The position numbers were made by a program, and so were the translations under genes. Source: Lineus longissimus (taxonomy: Eukaryota > Nemertea > Pilidiophora > Heteronemertea > Lineidae). From it: a stretch of DNA of 64,000 nt. Below are positions 34,776-46,100 of the stretch, one piece after another; positions within the stretch are counted from its first letter, which is position 1, and every line of letters begins with the position of its first letter. The stretch covers positions 13,208,001 through 13,272,000 of the forward strand of contig NC_088312.1 in the NCBI RefSeq assembly GCF_910592395.1. The letters are read 5' to 3'. The notes beneath the pieces are model-generated. The model saw nothing but the letters and a program-made list of their open reading frames with translations. It did not search any database and was not told the origin of the DNA.

Positions 34776-35469
34776 GAAAATGAGACATGTACATTTTGTA
34801 CAGCGCGCATAGGAAGTCCGCATCGGCTCGCTCAAGTGATGCTAAAATCCGCGCAAATGGGCTATTTGGAGCGTTTTTCTCGGCAAATATGTGTAGTGCT
34901 CATTAAAAAACTTAGGGTGGTTGATGCTTCCCTGGCTGATTTGTGTTTGAAGCAGTGTTTTGAGAGCCTCAAACTTCTGAAGTGAGCTGAAATTCCATTG
35001 ACGTGACGTGTGCATGGTTTCCACATTTTAGTGCAACCCGAGGGAACTTTGGTAGAGCATCTTGGTTGCGTGTCCAAAACACTCCGCTCTCAGAACGAGG
35101 CTTATGCATTTTCCATTTAAAAGTTGACTTTACGGTACCAAGGTATTTTAGAATTGTATATATTGTTGAGCATTGTTTGGCCACACGCCGCTACAGGTGT
35201 GAGTAGGGACACACCACGTGAGCATTTCATTGTATCGATACAGCAATGGCAAGGCAGCTTATTTCTCTTGCCATATCGTTTGGTACCAAATTCTTCACCC
35301 GTTTGGTGTTGCAGATATCGCAAAATTAGCTTACTAAAAGTAATCAAAATTATCACAAAAAAAACAACAACCCGCATGACCGCATCCATTTTCAGTCGAC
35401 CATGAAACCAGAAACATAACATTAACTCTTTTGGCCGTAGGAACCCTTATTTGTTATCTATCATGTCCT

Positions 35470-36075
35470 TTAGGTTTTATAAAGTTCTATTGCGTAGTTT
35501 TTGAGATATATTGGTTTGAAAACTAGGCCTTTTTTGCTCTTGTCATACAACGGGTGGTCTTTTGGATAGCTACTGAAATCAAAATTCTCCTTAAGAGTTT
35601 TCAGGTCCTCTGTTAAATCATCAGTCTTGAACTTTAAGACTAAACTGTCAGTATCAAGAAAGAGTAACTCTATGTTTTTCTCACCGAAATGTGGTTGCAG
35701 TGTCTCGTAGTAGAATTTGTACATTGGTAATTTAGATATTTCTAGAACTGTAGCCCCAATGTAAATCGGTTTATTGAAAATCATATTTGCTTTTCTCATC
35801 AGAATTGCAACCAAATCCTCATCGAATATAACTTCCGAGTCGAGCTTAGGATTGGCGTGCATCCTCGAAGCAACGTCGTGGTTCGTCACCAACTCAACAT
35901 CCTTCCTTTTCCTTATGTTTTCACAGGGTTTCCATAGAAAGCGTCGTTCATTAATTTCAAGAAGTCTTTCTCAGGTCGGTTTTGGCCACCATCCTTTGTT
36001 TCGTATTGAAATCAATATATTTTCCCAACCACTTTCTCTGCTTAAAACTGATTGCATTGTGGAGTTTTTTCGTTG
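35470..36075 (-). pseudogene. Polinton/adintovirus-like DNA polymerase B fragment
   Basis: The main frame (35,892-35,470) carries a motif of the palm, LDTDSLVLKF, corresponding to the YxDTDS box of protein-primed family B polymerases, plus KPIYIGATVLEISKL and the HPLYD stretch typical of Polinton/Maverick-type elements and related animal viruses. The preceding 60 residues (NFEKDF/NIRKR-like region) lie upstream to 36,075 in a shifted frame. The exonuclease, the rest of the polymerase, the TIRs and the capsid genes are absent. An inactive genomic fossil. Confidence 0.65.
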
Positions 36076-37569
36076 AAAAAATGGCGGGAGAAGGCAGGGA
36101 ATTAGGAAAACATGCCGGGAGAAGGCAGGGACGATGCCGGTCAGCTTCGCCGGATTGTACTAAAAATAGCTGACCACAATGCAGAATAAATGAACTGCCA
36201 CATTGTCCTCATCTCAAATTCACCGATACAACAGTCCAACTTAAACCCTCCACACCCAACAAACTACGCCCGCATTTCACAACAATACTCCCCTGCCGAA
36301 AAGCCACCGAAGAAAGACACCTCCCTCCGCCGGAAAGTTGATTTCTAAATTCCTTGTTTTTCAGCAGTTTCCATGGGTTTTTCACGTACGCAATTCATTC
36401 GGCATGAATAAGATAGTGTGCACGTGCTTCTAAAAGACTCACTTTGTCGTGCATAATCGAATGATATGCAATTGTTTACATCTCGCATTTGGCACGTGTT
36501 TGGCAGGAAGTTTCTCTCTCAGCTTTTCGACAGTGTTGATCGGGCACCGTTGATAAGATCGCACAGGATCATATTATATTTGACCTTGATTCTTCCATCC
36601 CAATTGGAGGACCAACTCTCTGAGAGGATAAGAATACATTCACACAGACTTGAAAATGCGGCATTGTCATCTCGTGCGAAAAGTATGAACTATATTACTT
36701 GGACAAAGATAATGAATATACAACTGGTCCGGGGGGCAATAAGGGGTCCTATCATGCATGAATGCAAAAATATCTCCCCTCATTTGGACACTTGATCTGA
36801 TTAGGGGGCCCTATCAGAAATGAACTGCATCGTAGTTAAATTCTTGGCCGGTGATATATGCCGTAAAGTCAGAAGTGCCTATATCTTGTCAATCATGCTT
36901 GATGGGACAATTTTCGAGTCAAATCCATGGTATAAGGGGTAGGTCTATCCAATGCCACCATTGTCAAAAATTAATTTAAACTTCTCAAAATTCAGATGGT
37001 GGCCAAAATGACTGTAAAAAAGCTCGTTGCGCGTTGAGTGGTGTTAGTCTCGTACTCGCGTGCAGTTCCTTATTCAGCTGTATGTATCTGTTCCTATATA
37101 AGATAGCGTTGACAACAGGGAGGAAGTAATTGTGTATCATGTTACGAGTTCTTTTCCTATCTATTATCATCGTCCTTCTATCTCAAGGCTTATATATCTG
37201 CAGATAGAGGCCGCCACTAGCAGAGCAGCTGCCACAGTACCCATCGCATTTGTTGTGAACACGCTGCCAGTTGTTGGTGATCGAAAGTGTGCCCATCCGT
37301 TGGTTAAAACCCACCACCGTCCATGTAGTCTGAAACGGCGTATAAGAACAATTAGATTTTTTAACTTCCGAGTCTCAATCAGAACTTCATATAACGTTAC
37401 TTATAACTTTCTGACGAGAAAATGTTGCTGTAACAGACACAATGTTACAGACACACACTAACAGGAACTGTACCTGACCCCTTTCAAAAGCTGCAATCTA
37501 AACTGTGTCGGGGCCATTTAGTCAGTAAGAGGAGAGCCTGCACAAAATGTATAATTTTAGTTCGCAAAG
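36076..37569. other. No gene seen
   Basis: Frames at 36,466-36,795 and 37,132-37,461 show no recognisable domains. The GGGGGCAATAAGGGGTCCTA / GGGGGCCCTATCAGAAATG pair at 36,730-36,825 looks like a small repeated motif. Confidence 0.45.
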
Positions 37570-37690
37570 GTTGAGCGCCAGCTAAACTGAAGATCAAAAC
37601 CACTCGGCTCCACCCGAGCGGTGTTCGGTGGGGGAACCAATACCGACAGTAAGGTAACAATCTATATCCTTAAAACACCTCAAATTAAAC
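37570..37690. mobile_element. Hairpin MITE, partial copy 2
   Basis: Right half of the family at 33,451 and 47,516: a CCACTCGGCTCCACCCGAG palindromic core and the ATATCCTTAAAACACCTCAA end. The left arm is reduced. Confidence 0.5.
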
Positions 37691-37912
37691 AATAAAAAAA
37701 TGTGAATTTGAATGTGTTTTTTTACTGCTTCCATATTTTGCATCAAACCATTCGCGGTTTTGGTTGCCGAACCATAGCCCATTAGGCTTCGATCCGCTAC
37801 GCTGTACATCTAGCCAATAATGTGCGGCCTCGAAAAAGGCAAGGGAGAGACTTAGTCGTACGCAATCAGCCTAATGCACAGCTCATGCGCAGACGGACGC
37901 CCCAGCTCTGTA

Positions 37913-39060
37913 ATTATTATTATTATTATTATTAAAACATATTTTTAGGTGCCTTTATCAACAAATTGCTCAAAGGCACCTAATACAATCTAAGAAACAA
38001 TGTGCTCAAAGTACTAAAATACAGGAATAAAACAATAAAACAATTTAGGACCACATGATTAAAAACGGATTTAAAAATAGGCTAATTTAAAAAGATAGGT
38101 TTTCAATGCCTTCTTGAAGATGCCCAGGTCAGCTGTCGATCGGATGAAAGAGGAAGGTCATTCCGCAGCCTTGGGACCGAAGCCCCAAAATATCTCCCTC
38201 CACAGACCGTCCTACGGCGGGGGACCTTGAGTTTATACTCCCCCGCAGAGCGGAGTGCTCTGCCAGGCCTGCGGAAGGAAACCAACTCCGAGATGTAAGG
38301 AGGGGCTGTGGAATGAAGGGCTCGAAAGGTATGGATGAGAACTTTGTACCGGATCCTAAACTTCACGGGCAACCAATGTAGGTCGATCAGTACAGGTGTT
38401 ATGTGGTCAGACTTTTTAGTACGAGTGATCAAACGTGCCGAGGCGTTTTGAACTTTCTGTGGGGATTGCACCAGTTGACCTGAGACACCATCAAGAAGAG
38501 CATTGCAGTAGTCGAGTCTAGATATTACTAGACTATTGACAAGTGACTTGGTTGCATCGGCAGGCAAATAACTCCTCAATCTACCAATGTTCCGGAGGTG
38601 GAAGAAGCAGGAACGAGCAACAGAGTTCACCTGCCTCTCCATGGTTAGGTGCTTGTCAAATATAACTCCCAGGTTGCGAACTGCTGTGCTCGGTTCAGTG
38701 CTGCAACCATCAACAGAAACTGAGATGTGATCAATGGCCTGGCCTCCACGCAGGGTGAACAGCATCACTTCTGTCTTATCACCGTTTTGTTTTAGAAAGT
38801 TTGAGCTCATCCAATTGCTGATGGCTTTAAGGCATGTCTCGAGGTTGTGGACAGCTTTGTTTTGAATCACCAGATCTTTTTTGGGAAAGAAAATGTAGAG
38901 CTGTGTATCATCAGCGTTCATATGGTAGTCCAGGCCATGCATCTGAATAAGAGTACCCAGGGGTTTAGTGTACATCGTGTATAACTTCGGTCCAAGAACC
39001 GATCCCTGAGGAACTCCATATTTGAGCTTGCTGCTGTCTGATGCCTGACCGGAGTGGATA
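37913..39060 (-). pseudogene. CR1/L2-type LINE, 5'-truncated
   Basis: Minus-strand frame 38,975-38,103 plus upstream codons to about 39,060 starts inside RT at YGVPQGSVLGP. It continues through the catalytic box (NADD in place of YADD), LGVIFD, SRLDYCNALL, QNASARLITRTKK, HWLPVKFRIRYK and a CGGRYFGASVPRLRNDLP C-terminus. The end carries a frameshift (RQLTWASSRRH replaces the expected helix). The 3' UTR ends at the 37,913-37,934 ATT microsatellite. Tyr to Asn in the box would abolish activity. Confidence 0.8.
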
Positions 39061-40130
39061 GTAGTAAGATAGTAGTAATTAGAAGTATCTTGGGATTAAA
39101 TTTAAGGGGTAATGAATGCCAAGCAAATTAAACTTTTTTTCACAATCGGCAAGCCTTCAAGACCTATGAGGCCCGGCTGCTATGAGGCTGATCAGACCAG
39201 ATCTATTCATCTATCCCAATATATTCCTCAGAGCCTAATCTACAGCAGGTAGAGTGGCATGCGGATGCTCGAATAAAGAAGTGCAAGGTGATTCCTCCAA
39301 TCAAGGCAGATGGCAGCCCAGGTCACCGGTGGAAGAAAAATGAAATAATAAATGTTGGCATTTATATATTAACTAGTATGTATGTTTATTGCTTAATGTT
39401 TCAAAGCATTTATGAGACAAACATGTTGTATCCGGATCACCACTAATTTTGTTTGACTTTTCAAGACATATATGATGCAGAAAAGGTAGGTACTCTACTC
39501 GAAGTAGGGTCTACTGGTACTCAAGTCTGCAAAAGAAAAGTCACCCAACTCAAACAGAACATATCATTTCCTACAAGTTCAGAAAAAAACACCATACTTT
39601 CCCGTCAGCACATCACTGCACATGCGTGTTATATGGCCACAACTTCATTAATATGCATGAACTGACGTCACAATGCATGTTTTAGGAACATGCCTCTACA
39701 GCTCCTTGAATAATGCCTACCAATGAAACGACACCATTCGATGCCAATATTTCCCGCCGGCCCCACTTGTGGTTGGAAGGGGCTGGTCTATTCTAACCAC
39801 AACCGCTGAATTGCAGGCGCATCGTTCATTATCATTGTAAACAACTGTGGTCCATTCTGAATCCAAACATATGCATGTATTTCTTCTTTATCGGCTGACA
39901 ACAAGTCTTAGGCGATCATGGCGATCGGTGCGTTGAACAAGCGATCAGAGCTGGTATCACGTGACATACCTCGCATTGAAAATTGTTAAATAACCAGTTC
40001 GTCTATTTTCGTGTTCGACTGGTTTTAAACATATTTAGCAAATTGCAGGTTTAGATCTTAACAGGAAAAGGAAATTCTCTGTTGTCTGAAGATAAATCAA
40101 TAATGGTTTGGTTGAGAATGAATGACTTAC
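39061..40130. other. No exon found; expected site of last GON exon
   Basis: The GON-domain gene should end near here or further left with about 35 more residues including a CGG-rich cysteine motif. I could not find it. Frame 39,453-39,665 on + is unsupported. Confidence 0.4.
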
Positions 40131-43100
40131 CCCTTCTTTGACCTTGAACTTCGTTCCTACTAGGTCGATATGGAATGATCCGAGTAGCTTCCCTTGAAGG
40201 GAGCATCCTCCACCAGTGCCGTACGGATGCTTTGTTGTGCCACCGGTTGAACCATAGAGAACCGCAAATGTGTAGTCGTTGCCAATGACCCTCAAATTCT
40301 GGAATAAGACAATTTGGCGATAAACGGTATACATGCAATAGACGAAGTAAGGTGACGCATTGCTGATGAACTACGTTAACGAATTACGGTATCGAACAGA
40401 TTATATGTAACAATTAAAGGACCATTGGTATTATTAAGGTCAATATTACCCAGCTGTCGACTGTCCAGTCACCTCCTATTCTACATAAGTTAGTTAAAAT
40501 TCAAAACCTGGCTGAATTATCATGAAGGACATTGATTAATCTAAAGCTCATTTCAATGTTAAGGTGCCGGATTATGTTACCAAAATAGGCGGGGCATCGT
40601 GACTTGAACATTGATTTACTACCATATATCACGAAGTTTCGACTCCATCCGAATATCTAGATGTATTTTTGATAAGCAAGAAGCACAAACGATTTTAAAA
40701 TATGCCTCTTAATTTGGCTAATTACTAATACAAATGCATTGCTGACGAAATTCAACTTCCTACTGCCCTTTTTTGGACCATTGCATTCGGAAGTTGATAG
40801 TTGCATTCACATCGGATACACTTTGGCATTCACGCTACAGAGAGTTTTTATTTTCAATTTTCGAAACGTAACTTGGAAAAAAAATCGAAATTTGCGCGTT
40901 TTTAACGACTAATTAGCAATTGATTTATTAACCGTGACGTAAATTGCAAAAAGGGCTCTGTAACGAGATGCAGAGAGTTATTTTGCGTTGATTCCAATTG
41001 GTGTATCGGACAACGGAGCTCGGCGTGATTAACATGTTTATGTTGAAAATACCGATGTTATTGTATCAGTAATGGTCCTTATTAAACGTCATTTAATTAT
41101 TTCTCTGCTTTTATCATACGCAACATTCCTTAAGTATTCCATATTTCTTTACTACGGCTCGGTAATCCCTCATGGCTAGGAGCTATTCAATTTTAAAGTC
41201 GACATGGTCCGCAAATTTACCTAACATGACCCTGCACCTTAAGCCACTCACAGTTTTGATGCTCTGATCAGAACATCAATACTTTAATGGGTGGGTTATT
41301 TACTGTTGTATTAGTGCTTGAGTCCCATATAGGGTTACGGGTGCTTACTGCCTTATCGTCGCGAGTTAATTCTGACGCAACGGTCAAATCGCGATAAAAC
41401 TATATGCAAATTGATGTCAATGAGCATTTGCATGGCCGCTCATCAGCACCTTCAAAATGTGTGGACCTACCGTTGTGTCGATTCTGATCTTGGTAAACGA
41501 AGTGCCGCCTTTCCTGGTATAGCTGCTTTGGCCAGGCCAGTAATTCGTGTTCACACTTCCTGGAAGAAGGTCAACAAACTCCTTGTAGCCGCCAGGAACG
41601 TTGACATCGTTCTTGCAGTACAATGAAATGGGAATGGTCTGAGGTGTTCCCGGATAGAGGCAGTATAATCCATCTCGCAGGGTATTCATTCTGTGCCCGT
41701 ATTTGTATTCTGCACACGATTGAGGTTTAGCTGAAAAAGAGATAGCGCGGATCAAATGGTTTGGTTAGGAGTTTATAAAAAAAAGGAAATCCCATAATAT
41801 AGAGTGGTCTAAAACAGTAGTTGAATTCATGACGTAAGACTTATACATAATAACAATTAGTTATAGAATTTTCAGAACTTTTGGTTAATACCCCCCCCCC
41901 CCCCGTTCATTTTTCCCGCTGTGCAAAAACTACTTGACCAATTTCCTAAGGGCTGATCGACTTTCTTTAATTATAATTTGGGAATGTTATATATCGTATC
42001 ATGCACGTGCCAATTAAACCCGAGGTTTTTGCAAAAACCAGTCTCGAAATCTGATGTGAGATATCTGCGTAGATATTTGATGATCTGTGGTTAACACTAT
42101 TAAAACAAACTACAATTACCCGTGCTCACTGCAACCTCGATTCTAAGATATCTGAGTGTGATTTCCATCCATACAACTCATTAGAAGTGATGCTGACAGT
42201 CTCGGTGCTGACTTAAGGGGAAGAGATACGTGTTGAATTTTTACAAGTCTTGCAATAAAATGAAAGCTGTTGTTTGCTATTATAACTTATATCAAGTATC
42301 AATTTGGGGTCAGTAAACAATGTTATTCCTTACACCAAAAAATATTTTGTTTCTCAGAGTTAGGAAAATTCGTGAACCTGAAAAGGCTGTTTCATTCATT
42401 CAATATTTGTTTCTGACCCCAAATATATCTCTGATATAAGTAAATCAAGCAACATTCTGTATTTGATTTCATGTTTTAGGTTTCGAACTTGTAAAAATTT
42501 CAGAAATATTCACCCAGTACCTCTGCCCCTTAAAGGTGATGCACGTCTTTGTTCTACACCAAATGATCGAGGGCGAATGTCTCAGGGGTTTTATTTGCAG
42601 GGCCGAAGAAGCGAACATTAACCACCTGATTTCCTCCGGATGTGAACAAAAATCGGTTTGCAACAAATTTTTTCGAAGATAATTACCAGCTCATCATTTC
42701 TCAGAAAAGTCATGATTTTCCAGCATTGTGCAGCAGTACGATTTCAAGCACAACGTCGTTATAACACTGTCGATGGAGGGATACCCCCCCCCCCTCCCCA
42801 CTCCTAACCCTAGGGATGTCTTCCCATTTCGCTAATATTATATTTTGCACGAAATGGATCATTCCATTCTTTTTTCACTCATCTTGATTTTGCCAATCCT
42901 CTAAATAGCTCAATGTCTGTTTGATATATACATATACATTGTATTCCATTACATTAATAAAACCCACCTCGAACAGTTCATTTAAATGTTCAAAGATTCC
43001 AGAATTGTGATTCTAAACGGATTATATGGAAATTGTTTTAATTATCAAAACATCATTCGAATTAGAAATTTAACGCATAGTTAGTTTCATGGTCGAACTC

Positions 43101-46100
43101 GAAGTGGGTTTAAAGTATTGGTGAAAATAGTCTTGTATAGCTGAGATGGAAGAGTCCATTTTTGAAGAGGGTTATAGAGAAGATGGCGAAATGCCAAACT
43201 GGGGAAATTGGAAATGGCGAAATGACAAACTGGTGAAACGGGAAATAGCGAAAAGGGAAATGGCGAAATGGCAATTTTTAGTGACGAAATGGCAATTTGC
43301 GAAGTGGGAAATGGCGAAATGGGAATAAACCCCTAAGTTAAACCACGAACACAAGGCTATATTCGCACATTTCTCAAATGGTGATTGGAAGAGCAACACT
43401 ACAAGCAATAACTCGACGCTATGGAGGAGTAATAAAATGATTGGCGATCTGATCCATCTCACAGAAGCGTAGCATTTAGTCTTGTATATGGTCACCCTAA
43501 TGGCTGCATGGCTGCGGGACAGATATAAAGATATATCGTGTGATCCAGACGATTTTGTCACACGGCCTTTGGCGGATCACCCTCCAGGTCTACCATATGT
43601 GATCATGTTCATGCCTTTTCAGTATTTTCAAACAAAATACATATTGGAATGTCCCTGGCTCACTTCTTGTGATTTTTGAAAAATGTATATGAGCCTTTCA
43701 GGGTAACATTGTGTTTTTCTATCTGTTGATGACAAAAAACGAAAAATGTTTAATATGGCTGCCTTATGCGCCATGTTATCTATATAACAGCAAATGAAAT
43801 AGACAGCGCCTCGTATTAAATTAAATTGCCAATGTCGCGTTACGTACATTTAAAGGAGTACCACGCTAACTGTAGGCATTATTACTTGGCGCTATGCCAT
43901 GAAATTATCCCTTACGCTGCACCAACAGCTTTCATCAATGATTAAACCCATACTGGAAAAATATAGGTTTGAATTAAGTTGTCCGAAGTTACCAGATCAA
44001 CAATTCTCAGGAAATTCATGATTCTCCAGCGTCGTGGCAGTATGGTTTCAAGCACAACGAATTTTAGGCGCCATGTTAAAAAGCGAATGTGATGATCAAA
44101 CATAATTAATTAATTTCCCTCTATTAAAAACATCCAGGATGCAGTAACTTATACCACTTCGGCCGTCGAGCCGATTTTCTAAATCTTCCAAGTCCGTCGT
44201 AGATATCAATTTCACCCGAATAATAGCGAGTTTCCGCATCGCTTACGATTACGATTACGATTACGATTTGTGTTTGACGTCATCGATTTTTGGGGCTGCG
44301 TCGTCCCCAGCGAAATCGTCGATGATACTTTCGTCTCGTTCTTACGAGGATTCCGGCTGATCTTCGTAAGTCGAAAAACGATTACATGGATTAGCGAAAA
44401 GCCTATTTTCCACGCTACATATCAAATTCAAGGTGAAATATTCATTGAAGAATACTTTAGAACATATCTATCAAACATAGGAACTGCATTTAATTTGACC
44501 AAAGGCGATTTTGGTCATGTTTTAGCGCCGAGAAAAGTGCACCCAGAGCATGAGAGCAGAGTATAGGGCATATACTACAGTACACCAAGTCGTTGGTGTG
44601 AATGCTTAAACAAAATTTCTGGTTCATGCCGGTTTTGAGAGTATTACGATTACGACTTTGAAATCGTAATCGTAATCGTAAGCGATGCGGAAACTCCCTA
44701 ATAGTGAGGTGAAGACGCCTTGAACCGCCACCCCCAATCTTCAACGGCAAGGGGATGTCTACATGATATGCCGTTGTGCCATCGTTTCTGGAGAATGACA
44801 AGACTCTACCTTGCGCTAAAAACGTGAACTTATTCACGAACCTTGCTTTTATGTAACTGTCATGTATGCTCATACCTGAAGTTGTCGCAGTGTACTGCAA
44901 GCTGTGACAGTGTCTGCCTTATTCGAGATGAAGTTGGAGTCAGTTTTGTTCTGGCTGTTTGGAGCTGTGTTTTTGTGCCAATGTTTGGCAATGGTGCATG
45001 ACGATGATGACGCACATCAGAGTGATGATCACTGAAACGTTGATGATGAGAATGCTGCCCCTGTTAAAATCCGCCAAGACGATACCGAAAGGTCTATTCT
45101 TTAAAGCAGAAACTACATGGGTGATCAAATCAAGGCGCACATCTTAGGTGAGGCCCTCGCCTGGAACCCCGCCGAATTTGCGAGGCTCAACCGCATCCAT
45201 CCAAGAACCTTCAGCGATTGGTTGGCTAACAAAGACGAAATTAGATCAAGAGAACGGATGAACGAACGCCCAAATCTGGCCGGACGTACATAGACGACGT
45301 CAATAAAATCCTGGAGGTAATCCGACTTCACTGTTAAAACAAATTTAACAACATTTGTGAGCCGTAGATGTCAGTCCTTTATGAATTGAAATGTCACGAG
45401 ACTTCATTTTTTGATCGTGTGTTGACACCTCTCCTTTATTTTCTAGCAAAATGACCAGTTGTTGAAGGTCGTTTGAAAACTTGGTTCGAGGAGCGAAGGG
45501 TACTTTGCTTCTCAGTTTCGCGTGGGAACATGACGTTACAGGCTACACGCCAGTATCAACAATGGCGGGGAGAACTTCCACAACGAGACAGCTACAAGGA
45601 TGAATTTCAAAGGACACGACCCCACCTTATCCCCTTTACAGCTTCTGACGGGTGGTTCAATCGCTTTCTGCAGAGGTAAACTCGATTATCTTGTCCTCTC
45701 TTCATTATCGATTAATAACCGCACAATAATTTACAGGAATTGTAACCGACAATGTTAATTTCTTTTCGGAAAACACATGCGCTACAGACGATTCAAAACT
45801 CTACCAGCCAATGCAGACGACCTTATCCGGGAATGCGGTGAGAGAGTTCTCAACACTCCAATAGAAAATAATTTGGATTCACTGATCAACATGAATCAAA
45901 CCTTTGTTTTATACGATATGAAACCGGTGTACACCTACAACGAGAACGGAGAGAGGAAAATTGACATTCGCTCAAGTCGCGGAAACAAGAAGCTTGGGTG
46001 CACAGTAAGCCTGATGATTACTGCAGATGGACGGAAAGGACCTGCTGAAATTATCATCCGTAATCGAACCGCTGGTGGCCAGGTCATTCAGGAGTAATAG

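Larger units (their letters stand above)
33251..35436. mobile_element. 2.2-kb TIR element containing nested insertions
   Basis: 33-bp terminal inverted repeats (GGCCAAAAAAGTTAATGTTA at the left, its near-exact inverse at 35,403-35,436). It encloses a hairpin MITE (33,451-33,619) and a 1-kb element (33,766-34,775). No transposase and no clear target duplication. Confidence 0.6.

Noticed and set aside
43172-43561. 129-codon minus frame
   Set aside because: Mostly the antisense of the GAAATGGC minisatellite (repeating FAISH-type peptide).
44270-44566. 98-codon frame inside the GATTAC MITE
   Set aside because: No motif, and it spans the element from arm to arm, as chance frames in MITEs do.
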